From positions 1 through 18,358 of the forward strand of contig CALGTV010000093.1 in NCBI GenBank assembly GCA_937902395.1: DNA of 18,358 nucleotides. The letters are read 5' to 3'. Position 1 is the first letter of the stretch. Each line of letters starts with the position of its first letter. This DNA comes from an uncultured Ruminococcus sp. GTDB lineage: Bacteria; Bacillota; Clostridia; Oscillospirales; Ruminococcaceae. Shown one piece after another: positions 1 to 7,619 of this stretch. Position numbers and translations under genes: made by a program. The notes beneath the pieces were generated by a model. It was not told the origin of the DNA. It made no database searches and saw only the letters and a list, made by a program, of their open reading frames with translations.

Positions 1-252
1 CAGAATGACAAAAATCACTTGCTTTTTGAAAAGGACGGTTATTGAGGAGACATTACTTATCATGCTACGTCATCTGTCAGGTAGACAGTAAAAAAATAAT
101 CTTTGTAATGACAAAAGCAGCCTGAGCATATCATCATATATGAGGATATCATCAGTAATCAACATAGAAATAGATGTTTGAAGGCTGACATAAGTATGTT
201 GTATCTATTCTGAACAATTGCTGAACTATATCATATTGGAAACTCTAAAAAT

Positions 253-295
253 AAAAGTCACAGAAACTGTTATTGTCCCTGTGACTTTTTCCTTT
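253..295. terminator. Bidirectional intrinsic terminator
   Basis: An 11-bp perfect stem (AAAAGTCACAG at 253-263 with CTGTGACTTTT at 279-289) has a 15-base loop. On the plus strand it is followed by TTTTTCCTTTTT, and on the minus strand by TTTTATTTTT. It can end the sigma/membrane-partner transcript coming from the right, about 120 bases past its stop codon, and also a transcript entering from the left. Confidence 0.75.
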
Positions 296-395
296 TTATC
301 AGCTTAATGACACTAGTCGTTTAAATGGTGGTTTTTATTATGCAAATCCTAATAATGCTAGTAAAAAAGATGTTATACAAGAGCTATGCCATTAG
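285..395 (+). pseudogene. Possible gene remnant, about 36 codons without a start
   Basis: After an in-frame TGA at 282-284 the frame stays open to TAG at 393-395. It encodes a peptide containing NDTSRLNGGFYYANPNN and ending KKDVIQELCH. The amino-acid composition looks protein-like, but there is no credible start codon or SD, and the first codons lie in the terminator's U-tract. It may be the tail of a decayed gene. I do not recognise the family, and chance is a real alternative. Confidence 0.2.
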
Positions 396-400
396 TTTTT

Positions 401-424
401 TACTGTTGTTTCAAGGATTGGTAT
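401..424 (-). repeat. Solo end of the 10847 element at the 3' end of the anti-sigma-like gene
   Basis: The reverse complement of 401-424 matches 10847-10870 at 23 of 24 bases, including 19 consecutive identical bases, and ends exactly at the element's terminal repeat. It contains the last three codons and the TGA of the membrane-partner gene. Inward of this point similarity is lost. Confidence 0.6.
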
Positions 425-1874
425 TAGTTGTGATTTTCTCGATTTCCTGCTTTTTCAATGCTTCCTCTATTTCCTTCTTATTTTCCTCGATTTCTTTTAT
501 TGTTTTTTCTTCCTCAAATCTTATACGTTCATGCTCTGCTTCAAGAAGAATATTGAACCAGTTTTGAAGTTCTTTTTGATATGCTTCCTCTTGCTCGTGA
601 ATTTCAGAAAGTTCATTGATGTCGAAAATCGTATTTGGCATGTTGGATGTTGATGTAAGCAGAATTTCCATATCATCATTGGTCACTGAGAAATAAATCT
701 TTATTGTTAATCGAGCCTGAATATTTGCGGGAACAGGAATAATTCCTAAAATATCGTTATTACCGTAATTGTAAATATTGTTGTAATTATAAATATGGAA
801 ATCATTTTCGAATGATACATAGTTAGTTCCATTTGTTGTTTGATTATCTACGCTTGAGTTAATGATAGGACGAATAAACGAAAAATCATTTTGTGTATTT
901 GTGGTGTTTTTAAGTGAATTAAAAATATCCGTTCTGGTAAATTTTGATTCGGAAGTTTTGGGGTATGAAGAATTGCCGTTGAAATAAACGGAATTTTTCC
1001 AGAATTTATCCCGCGAGAAATTTTCGTTGTTATAAGTTAAAATATCATAGAAATATTCTGAATCATTTTTGTGTCCGAATAGTATTTCGCTTGATTGGTT
1101 TACAATTTCATTCTGTGCATTTTTTACAAGTACGTTATTGGTAAATGATGCAACAGATACCTGATTACCCTCGCTGTCAAGAATTTCTCCGTTTTTGTCG
1201 CTGCCAAAAGACATCTCTGCCGCTGTTTCTGCGTAATTGGCAAATTTAATGTCCTCATTTAAAGTATATGTCATATCCTCGGCTGTGAATTTGTATTTTG
1301 ATTCTGCCGCTGCTATGATGTTCTTTTCCGTGTAAATACCGTCGTATAAAACGGCATACATCTGCGTCGTTTCAATTCCATCAATCTGCTTGGTAAAGAG
1401 TCTTACATTGGCATTTTCCTTTTCACAATCCTCAAAAGGACAGCAGAACAGGGGGGTGACAAGCACATCATTTTCAATGTAATAATTCAGCGGAACATCA
1501 ATATAAATATAAGCGCCGCTTTCAAGCTCTGTTTCAAGCTCCTCCATAATCACAGGGAATTTGTTTTCCCCGTCGGTTACTTTGGAAAACATACGTCTGA
1601 CAAAGTTGTTATGAGGAATTACGGCAATACATATAGCCGCCACAACTGCTGTTGCTGTCCATTTCAAAATTTTCGGGACATTTGACCTGCCCGTAATATT
1701 TTCCAGCCCGCTTACTGTAAAATCATCATCTGAAATACCAAATTTTTCCTCTGCAAATACTTGTGCGGAAATTCTGTCAAAGCAGTCAACAGAGTCAGAA
1801 AGTTCGTTCATTTTATTTTTGAGGATTTTTTCAACCTTGGTTGAATCCGTAGTTATGATTTTTTTATCCTTCAC
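411..1874 (-). CDS. Membrane partner (putative anti-sigma factor) of the adjacent ECF sigma factor
   Basis: This 487-residue protein starts at GTG (1872-1874), overlapping the sigma gene stop by 11 bases, so the two are translationally coupled. Residues 1-68 are cytoplasmic and hydrophilic, with no zinc-binding HxxxCxxC motif. One membrane segment lies at about 69-87 (ILKWTATAVVAAICIAVIP). Residues 90-410 form a large, Asn/Tyr-rich extracellular part with no recognised domain. Residues about 418-480 are a charged, Glu/Lys-rich predicted coiled coil. Size, single-pass topology and position behind an ECF sigma gene argue for a sigma-sequestering membrane sensor, but this is inferred from context; no anti-sigma motif was identified. 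The last three codons (Thr-Asn-Pro) and the TGA stop lie inside a 24-base sequence matching the end of a repeat element found near 10847. Confidence 0.6.
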   Translation of the reverse strand: MKDKKIITTDSTKVEKILKNKMNELSDSVDCFDRISAQVFAEEKFGISDDDFTVSGLENITGRSNVPKILKWTATAVVAAICIAVIPHNNFVRRMFSKVTDGENKFPVIMEELETELESGAYIYIDVPLNYYIENDVLVTPLFCCPFEDCEKENANVRLFTKQIDGIETTQMYAVLYDGIYTEKNIIAAAESKYKFTAEDMTYTLNEDIKFANYAETAAEMSFGSDKNGEILDSEGNQVSVASFTNNVLVKNAQNEIVNQSSEILFGHKNDSEYFYDILTYNNENFSRDKFWKNSVYFNGNSSYPKTSESKFTRTDIFNSLKNTTNTQNDFSFIRPIINSSVDNQTTNGTNYVSFENDFHIYNYNNIYNYGNNDILGIIPVPANIQARLTIKIYFSVTNDDMEILLTSTSNMPNTIFDINELSEIHEQEEAYQKELQNWFNILLEAEHERIRFEEEKTIKEIEENKKEIEEALKKQEIEKITTNTNP

Positions 1875-2424
1875 TGTTTACACCTGCCTTTTCCTTTAAA
1901 ATTGCTATTGCCTTGTTGTATCTTGATTTAACTGTAGTTTCGGGGGTTTTCATAATCTTAGCTATTTTTTTAAAAGGAAGCTCGCAGATGCATCTTAACG
2001 TTACGATTTCCTTTTGCTTTTCGCTGAGATTGAGAAAAAGCTCCTTTATATAAATACTGTTTTCGACAGTATGGTCAGCTACACCGTAGTATTCCGGAAC
2101 GAATGTTTCATCGTCATGACGATGCTGACGGCGCAGTTCTTTTGCGATGTTTCGTGCCATAGTGATGATATAGCCGACACCGTCGCCTTTCTTCGAATCA
2201 AAATTTTTTACCTGAGCAAGACGTATAAAAGTTTCTGCAACGCAATCCTCAGAAAGCTGATAATCCGAAGTGATACTGAATCCTATGGCAAAGACGCTTC
2301 TTTTAAACATTCTGTATAACTTTTCAAGGCTTTCTTTTGAATAAGAACAGCTGAGTATAAGACTATTTACATCTACAGATTCCTTATCAGTATTGCCAAT
2401 GTTTTCCTGTAAAAAACTAAGAAT
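1864..2424 (-). CDS. ECF-type RNA polymerase sigma factor, probable AUU start
   Basis: This 186-residue sigma-70-family protein has region 2 at about residues 33-102 (including QLSEDCVAETFIRL and ARNIAKELRR). Region 4, with its helix-turn-helix, is at about 130-180 (LPFKKIAKIMKTPETTVKSRY). It directs RNA polymerase to a small regulon and is probably held by the membrane protein encoded next to it. The first ATG (2308-2310) would remove the start of region 2 and has no SD. The frame is open upstream with no ATG, GTG or TTG back to a TGA. At 2422-2424 an ATT lies 7 bases after a perfect ten-base SD, AAGGAGGTGA (2432-2441). This start gives a normal family length and restores the region 2.1 helix (SKESLEKLYRMFKR). 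The sequence shows the SD and open frame; use of AUU is inferred. Confidence 0.8.
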   Translation of the reverse strand: MLSFLQENIGNTDKESVDVNSLILSCSYSKESLEKLYRMFKRSVFAIGFSITSDYQLSEDCVAETFIRLAQVKNFDSKKGDGVGYIITMARNIAKELRRQHRHDDETFVPEYYGVADHTVENSIYIKELFLNLSEKQKEIVTLRCICELPFKKIAKIMKTPETTVKSRYNKAIAILKEKAGVNSEG

Positions 2425-2643
2425 GGCGTCCTCACCTCCTTGTAAGAAATATAATTTTTGAACTTCATCACCAGTTCGAATGCCAATTGGCTGTAAAGAG
2501 ATTTTTATTCCCTGTGAAAGCTTTCATATATAAGTGTTAAAAAGAGATCAAAAAGACGAAATTTTCACAAATAAATTTTGAAAAGCTGTTATATCAATCT
2601 AACATCCAATATATTTTTTTCGAAAGAATGTTGTAATCGACGA

Positions 2644-2672
2644 AATATAGCGATAATGTACAATTTGATCAA
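2644..2672 (-). promoter_or_regulatory. Candidate promoter for the ECF sigma operon
   Basis: On the minus strand TTGATC is followed by 17 bases and TATATT. This would give a leader of about 210 bases. In so AT-rich a region such matches arise by chance. An ECF sigma gene is often transcribed from its own promoter type, which I could not recognise here. Confidence 0.3.
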
Positions 2673-2864
2673 TTAAAGTGAAAACATATTTTCTTTTGGG
2701 TAATTTTATAGGATTTTAAGTTTATTGTAACCCAAAGTTGACGAACTGTGAAAAGCACTTTCTTTTTTCATCTTTATAATTATCAATTATACCACACAAT
2801 TCGTTATTTTGCAAGAAATAATAAGACTTCATAAAAAATTCATATATTTTTTTGAAATTTTCTA

Positions 2865-2893
2865 TTTACTTTTTGTATTATGTATGATATAAT
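2865..2893 (+). promoter_or_regulatory. Sigma-A-type promoter of the GGDEF gene
   Basis: The -35 is TTTACT (2865-2870), the spacer is 17 bases, and the -10 is TATAAT (2888-2893). An extended TG lies one base ahead of the -10 (2885-2886). The leader to the ATG at 3022 would be about 120 bases. Confidence 0.65.
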
Positions 2894-3021
2894 AAAGCGA
2901 GGAAATAATGTATATAAATATTATAGAATATGTTAGTATATTCAGTAGAAAGTGACGGATAATTGCAGATGTATTGTTTGAAGCCAGAAGCAATATAATC
3001 TATTGAAAGGAAGTGAAATAT

Positions 3022-4947
3022 ATGCAGCCAATTAAACTTATTGGAGTTTGTCTTTCAACTATTCATGAAGAAGATCGTTTTAATTTCATAAACGACCTTA
3101 ATAAATACGCAGTCAGAAATAATTTCAGATTGCTTGTTTTCAATTCTTGTGCTGATATGTATGAACAAAGCCCTGAAAGCAATGAGGGTGCTTCTGCGGT
3201 ATTCAGGCTTATTCCATACGAAAAATTGTCTGCACTTATTGTATTTCCTAATATAATTTATGATCCTGTTATAGTTGATGAAATTATTGAAAATTGCAAA
3301 ATACATAATGTACCATTGATTTCAATGGACAAGCAGATTGGCGACATTACATTTTCCTTTAATAATTCCAATGTATTTGAGAAGCTGTGTCGTCATGTTA
3401 TTGAAGTACATGGGGCAAGAAAGCTATTCCTAATGGCAGGCTTTGAAAATAACGTTTATTCTAATGAGCGTATTGGTGCATTTCGCAGAGCACTTGAAAA
3501 AAATAATATTCCATTTGATGAAAATAATATAGGTTATGGCTGTTTCTGGGAACAGCCTGCCATTGCGGTTCTTGAAAGGTGGTTTATAGAAGAAAAAAGA
3601 GAAATTCCCGAAGCTATAATATGCGCCAATGACCTTATGGCGATTACTGTCAGTGATTTTCTGCAATCTATGGGAGTAAAAATTCCCGATGATTGTATTG
3701 TTACAGGCTTTGACGGTATAAAGCAGGTTGAATACCTTCCGCCGAAAATTACAACATGTAAACAGGATTTTGACAAAATGGGCAGTCTTATTATAGATAC
3801 GATAATGAGACTTGAAAATGGCGAAGATGTAAAGGGATTCTTTACAGTGGATTTCAATATTATTTATTCTCAATCCTGCGGATGTGAAGCTATTGATTAT
3901 AGTAATATTTCGGATTCTATACGTGCGCTGATGTCGAGTTTAAGAAATTCCGATGAACGTCAAAAAATGATATGCCGTACACAGACTTCACTACCAAATA
4001 TTTCAGATTTAAATTATCTTCCTCGAATTCTTGTAAAACGCTTCAAATTTAACACATGTGTTTTCGCACTTAATGATAATGTCTTTAGCCCTCCTGATTT
4101 TGGAAGTCATTACAAGAAGAAAAAAGGTTTCAGCAGTGAGATAGATATACTCTATCATTGTTATGACAAAAAAGAGTATGAAAGATGCAGAATACCCCTC
4201 AGCAATCTGTTTCCACGGGCTGACAGGCTTTTAACAGTTACAAATCCCATTGTTGTATGCTGTTCACATTTTACAAATATGGTCATGGGATATTGTATTT
4301 TCCAGCCTGAAATTGATATTGACGAATATGAAAAGATGCATACCATGATGGTTACAATAGCCTCTGCTCTTGGAAATTTCCACAGCAGAGTTAGGATTAA
4401 GAGCATGAATGAAGAATTGCAGAAGCTTTCTCAGCGTGATTATATGACGGGACTTTTCAACCGCAGAGGATTTTTTGAAAGAATTGAAAAAATTATATCT
4501 GACGGCGAGCATATTGGTTCAACGTTGCTGCTTATTTCTGCAGATTTGGACAGCCTTAAATATATAAATGATACTTTTGGTCATTCTGAGGGCGATAATG
4601 CTATAATAACGGTTGGAAATGCTCTTGTGAGCAGTTCGCTTCACAGCCGTCTTTGCGCAAGATTCGGCGGTGATGAATTCTGTGTTGCAATTCTTGTGCG
4701 CAATGTAAATCCTGAGAATATCTATGCTGATTTCAAAAGTCGTTTTCTTGAAGCTCTTGAGGAATATAACAGAAATTCGGACAAGCCTTACAGGGTAAGG
4801 GCAAGTATCGGCTGTTCATATGCTTTGATTGATGGTACAATCAATCTTGAAAAGATGATAAGCAGTGCAGATGAAAAGATGTACGAATATAAATCAGCAC
4901 ACAAACAGCCTGTAAAAGCCAAAAGAGAAGCGGCGCTCACGGTATAA
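3022..4947 (+). CDS. LacI-type ligand-sensor / GGDEF diguanylate cyclase
   Basis: This 641-residue protein has no signal peptide or membrane segment, so it is likely cytosolic. Residues about 1-285 resemble the sugar-binding domain of LacI/GalR regulators (IKLIGVCLST start, ICANDLMAITVSDFLQSMG, IPDDCIVTGFDGI) but lack the DNA-binding helix-turn-helix. A poorly defined middle part (about 300-440, possibly GAF-like) and a short helical linker lead into a GGDEF domain at about 470-625. The GGDEF motif (residues 549-553) is intact, so cyclic-di-GMP synthesis is predicted. The RxxD inhibitory site nine residues before it is absent (LHSR instead). A GTG at 3013 is also in frame, but it directly abuts the SD (AAAGGAA). 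The ATG at 3022, nine bases beyond it, is preferred. The ligand is unknown, though the fold suggests a sugar. Confidence 0.85.
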   Translation: MQPIKLIGVCLSTIHEEDRFNFINDLNKYAVRNNFRLLVFNSCADMYEQSPESNEGASAVFRLIPYEKLSALIVFPNIIYDPVIVDEIIENCKIHNVPLISMDKQIGDITFSFNNSNVFEKLCRHVIEVHGARKLFLMAGFENNVYSNERIGAFRRALEKNNIPFDENNIGYGCFWEQPAIAVLERWFIEEKREIPEAIICANDLMAITVSDFLQSMGVKIPDDCIVTGFDGIKQVEYLPPKITTCKQDFDKMGSLIIDTIMRLENGEDVKGFFTVDFNIIYSQSCGCEAIDYSNISDSIRALMSSLRNSDERQKMICRTQTSLPNISDLNYLPRILVKRFKFNTCVFALNDNVFSPPDFGSHYKKKKGFSSEIDILYHCYDKKEYERCRIPLSNLFPRADRLLTVTNPIVVCCSHFTNMVMGYCIFQPEIDIDEYEKMHTMMVTIASALGNFHSRVRIKSMNEELQKLSQRDYMTGLFNRRGFFERIEKIISDGEHIGSTLLLISADLDSLKYINDTFGHSEGDNAIITVGNALVSSSLHSRLCARFGGDEFCVAILVRNVNPENIYADFKSRFLEALEEYNRNSDKPYRVRASIGCSYALIDGTINLEKMISSADEKMYEYKSAHKQPVKAKREAALTV

Positions 4948-4966
4948 ATTCAGAGATGCCCTGTAT

Positions 4967-5005
4967 ACAGCATTGTACTGATTTGTGCAATGCTGTAATT
5001 TTATT
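4967..5005 (+). terminator. Probable terminator or leader hairpin between the GGDEF and dockerin genes
   Basis: A 12-bp stem with one G-U pair (ACAGCATTGTAC at 4967-4978 with GTGCAATGCTGT at 4985-4996) has a 6-base loop and is followed by AATTTTATT. The U-tract is poor for a terminator. It ends a few bases before the SD of the next gene, so it may also act as a leader structure controlling read-through. Confidence 0.45.
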
Positions 5006-5020
5006 AAAGAGGTAAAACAT

Positions 5021-7516
5021 ATGAAAAAACATTTCAGAAGAATAATTTCAGCATTTTCAGCCGCAGGAGTAATAAGTTCAGCGGTTGTATTTCCTACATC
5101 TGCGGAGGAAGAGGTTCTAACTGACAGCGGTATAAACTATACTGAGATAGTGCAGACTATTTCAAATCCTGCCGCGGGTTACAGTTCAACAATATGGCCA
5201 AACTGTAAGCCGGGGAGCACTCCGGTGTACAATCCTACAGCAAATCTCGCACTTTTTTTCATAGATATAGGTGAATTTTCCTGCGGCGTAAACGGTACTT
5301 ACCACGATGACGGCACATATACTGAGGGTACGGATTACGACCTCGATGAAGCATTTTTCAAGGCATGGGACGAAACATTCAGCAATTGTCGCAAAAATGG
5401 CTGTATGATTGCTATGCGTTTCAGATATGATGATTTAGGAAAGGATAATCCCGAGCCTGAAAGCTTTGAACAGGTGTTGCATCATATCGAGCAGATTAAA
5501 GAAAGCGGACTGCTTGAAAAATATGCCGATATCATTGCTTTTGTTGAAGCAGGACTTGTGGGAAAATGGGGAGAAATGCACGGCGGAAAATATGTTACTG
5601 TTGATTATAAAGCAAAAGTATTGGAAGCAATGTTACAGGCTGTTCCAGCGCCAATTCCCGTAACTGTGAGAACTCCCGATATTTTTGCAGAATGGATAGG
5701 AATTGAGCGTAAGGAGCTCAATAATTTCGAATTAATAGACAGTATAACTGAAAGCGAATATTCCGATACTATACAGGAAAACAAGGACAGAGTCGGTCTT
5801 TTCAATGACGGCTATATGGGAAGTATCAACGACCTCGGCACTTTCTCAAACCGTGAAATCGAAACTGACTGGATTAATCATCAGACGATTACTTCATATT
5901 ATGGCGGAGAATTTTCAGGAGCACACGATTATGCACAATCATTTGATACATATCTGCCTGAAAATGCAATTCCTGAAATGTACAAAACTCATCTCAGCTA
6001 CATAAATTCAAATATTTTCCCGTTCTACAAGGATTTTGTTTTCACAGAGGAATACAGCGTTGAGGGTGTGGATAATTCTGCATATTATGGTCAGAATGTT
6101 TTTCAGTTTATCCGCGACCATATAGGCTACAGATTTGTAATACGAGATTCTAAGCTTACTCCGAAAACTGAACAAGGCGGAAATGTTACGGTGAATTTCT
6201 CAATTGAAAATACGGGATTTGCCAATGTTATTCCCTCAGTGCAGTCTTATGTTGTTCTTGAAAAGGACGGAATATTTGCCTATGCTGAAGCTGATACGGA
6301 CTGCCGCAAATGGAATTCATGCGAAACTGTTGAAAATACACTTGATATAAAGCTTCCGGATAATATACCTGCTGGTGAGTGGAATGTTATGTTAAAATTA
6401 AGTATGGGAACTTCACCCTCACTTAATAATATGACAGGGCGCAGTATACGTTTTGCCAATGAAAGCGTGTGGGATTCTGCAATAGGCGCAAATTATCTTG
6501 GAACTGTAACAGTTACAGAATCAGAAAAAAAGGGAACTGATAATTCCCTTAAAGCAAAGAAAAGTGCTAATAATACGCCTGTTCAGTACTATTCCATGAA
6601 TGGTAAAACAGTTATTGACGGCATAAAATCATCGCCATTGGAATGGACGGAGGATATGTTAGTTGCTGAAAATGAAAATGGTCTTAAACTGTATTCTAAG
6701 GCTGATGATAAATATTTTTATGTAATGAGTAATGCAAAGCAGAATGCAGATGCACCTGTTTATAACTTACAGCTGCGGAATAATGGGGAATTTTATTGGA
6801 TTTATTACGTCTGCAATGGTTTTGTCTACTTCAATCACGACAGTTACGACGGCAGTCAATGCAAATGGAGTGATAATATGGTGGAATTCAGAATTCCTCT
6901 TGAAGTTATGGGACTTAAAGCAGGTCAGGAAATAACTGATTTGAGAATATCCATGCAGGACAGCGGAAATGATTGGGCGGTAATGAGCGATATAGAAGCC
7001 GCTTCATCTTTTGTTGATTCGGATTTTTTTGTAATATCACAATATACACAGGTAAGATTAAACAAGGGAGAAAGCTATAATTATACGGTTATGGCGGAAA
7101 CAGAGGGAGATACAAAGTACGAATGGAGCAGAAACGGTAAAATCCTTCCTGATTTCACAGCTGAAACAATAGAATTAAGTGATATTTCCGCAGATGATGA
7201 GGGAAAATATTCTGTAAAAATCACATCAGCGGCAGGTGTTGAAAAGACAGTAAATGCATTTGGAATTACACTTGCAGACGACGCTGCAGAATACAAGGCA
7301 GGGGATGCCAACTGTGACAGAAAAGTAACAATTGCAGATGCAACAGCAATACTCCAGTCAATAGGAAATAATGATAAATACGGACTTTCGGAGCCGGGGA
7401 CACTTAATGGAGACGTTGACGGCTCTAAAGGAATAACAGCCGCAGATGCTATTGTAATACAGAAAATAGACGCAGGATTGGTGAATACAGAAGATATACC
7501 GCTGAAATCAGCATAA
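5021..7516 (+). CDS. Secreted DUF4874/DUF4832 protein with Ig-like and type I dockerin domains
   Basis: This 831-residue exported protein has a signal peptide at 1-28 (MKKHFRR, hydrophobic core, FPTSA before EEE). Residues about 40-205 match DUF4874 and about 215-490 match DUF4832; VEAGLVGKWGEMHGG is a hallmark stretch. Together they form a TIM-barrel-like glycoside-hydrolase-related region of unproven activity. Residues about 523-660 look like a beta-rich carbohydrate-binding (DOMON/CBM9-like) domain, and about 674-755 an Ig-like domain. Residues 761-825 are a type I dockerin with two calcium loops (GDANCDRKVTIAD and NGDVDGSKGITAAD). The dockerin predicts docking to a cohesin on a cellulosome-like scaffold. 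The ATG at 5021 is chosen because the signal peptide begins there and GAGG precedes it; an earlier in-frame ATG at 4985 lies in the hairpin arm. Confidence 0.85.
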   Translation: MKKHFRRIISAFSAAGVISSAVVFPTSAEEEVLTDSGINYTEIVQTISNPAAGYSSTIWPNCKPGSTPVYNPTANLALFFIDIGEFSCGVNGTYHDDGTYTEGTDYDLDEAFFKAWDETFSNCRKNGCMIAMRFRYDDLGKDNPEPESFEQVLHHIEQIKESGLLEKYADIIAFVEAGLVGKWGEMHGGKYVTVDYKAKVLEAMLQAVPAPIPVTVRTPDIFAEWIGIERKELNNFELIDSITESEYSDTIQENKDRVGLFNDGYMGSINDLGTFSNREIETDWINHQTITSYYGGEFSGAHDYAQSFDTYLPENAIPEMYKTHLSYINSNIFPFYKDFVFTEEYSVEGVDNSAYYGQNVFQFIRDHIGYRFVIRDSKLTPKTEQGGNVTVNFSIENTGFANVIPSVQSYVVLEKDGIFAYAEADTDCRKWNSCETVENTLDIKLPDNIPAGEWNVMLKLSMGTSPSLNNMTGRSIRFANESVWDSAIGANYLGTVTVTESEKKGTDNSLKAKKSANNTPVQYYSMNGKTVIDGIKSSPLEWTEDMLVAENENGLKLYSKADDKYFYVMSNAKQNADAPVYNLQLRNNGEFYWIYYVCNGFVYFNHDSYDGSQCKWSDNMVEFRIPLEVMGLKAGQEITDLRISMQDSGNDWAVMSDIEAASSFVDSDFFVISQYTQVRLNKGESYNYTVMAETEGDTKYEWSRNGKILPDFTAETIELSDISADDEGKYSVKITSAAGVEKTVNAFGITLADDAAEYKAGDANCDRKVTIADATAILQSIGNNDKYGLSEPGTLNGDVDGSKGITAADAIVIQKIDAGLVNTEDIPLKSA

Positions 7517-7521
7517 TCATT

Positions 7522-7554
7522 AACCGCATTGAAGAAAATTCAGTGCGGTTTTTT
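7522..7554 (+). terminator. Intrinsic terminator after the dockerin gene
   Basis: The stem AACCGCATTGA (7522-7532) pairs with TCAGTGCGGTT (7540-7550, one G-U pair) around a 7-base loop and runs into six T residues. It separates the dockerin gene from the sigma-K gene. Confidence 0.85.
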
Positions 7555-7576
7555 GACATTATTCATTATTTTATGT

Positions 7577-7584
7577 CATATAAT
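7577..7584 (+). promoter_or_regulatory. Possible sigma-E-like -10 element of the sigma-K gene
   Basis: CATATAAT matches the sporulation sigma-E -10 consensus CATACAAT at 7 of 8 bases, and sigK genes are classically sigma-E dependent. The matching -35 is weak. The alternative reading as a sigma-A promoter (TTGACA at 7553-7558, TATAAT at 7579-7584) has a 20-base spacer, which is too long. Confidence 0.3.
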
Positions 7585-7619
7585 TTTTTATCAAAAAATT
7601 ATACAGGACGGTGTGCTAT

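Larger units (their letters stand above)
1..410. other. Left-edge intergenic stretch, mostly without recognisable genes
   Basis: No convincing complete gene is visible. The first 45 bases on the plus strand are open and could encode the last 14 residues (QNDKNHLLFEKDGY) of a gene lying to the left, but this is too short to judge. A bidirectional terminator sits at 253-289 and a possible gene remnant at 285-395; both are listed separately. The rest is AT-rich with stops in every frame. Confidence 0.5.
2425..3021. other. AT-rich divergent intergenic region, 597 bases
   Basis: No gene is visible. It holds the SD of the sigma gene (2432-2441) and a 12-bp perfect palindrome, TGAAAGCTTTCA, near 2513-2524. 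It also holds a weak minus-strand promoter candidate (2644-2672) and a good plus-strand promoter (2865-2893). Its length and AT content suggest room for regulators acting on both divergent units, but no clear operator repeat stands out. Confidence 0.5.

Noticed and set aside
1864..2310. ATG at 2308-2310 as the start of the ECF sigma gene
   Set aside because: It lacks an SD and would delete the conserved beginning of sigma region 2, while an in-frame perfect SD with AUU lies upstream.
2014..2319. Plus-strand open frame opposite the sigma gene
   Set aside because: It is fully antisense to a well-conserved sigma factor and its product resembles no protein; a shadow frame.
7553..7584. TTGACA...TATAAT as a sigma-A promoter for sigma-K
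   Set aside because: The spacer is 20 bases and the -35 lies in the preceding terminator's T-tract; at best a weak promoter.
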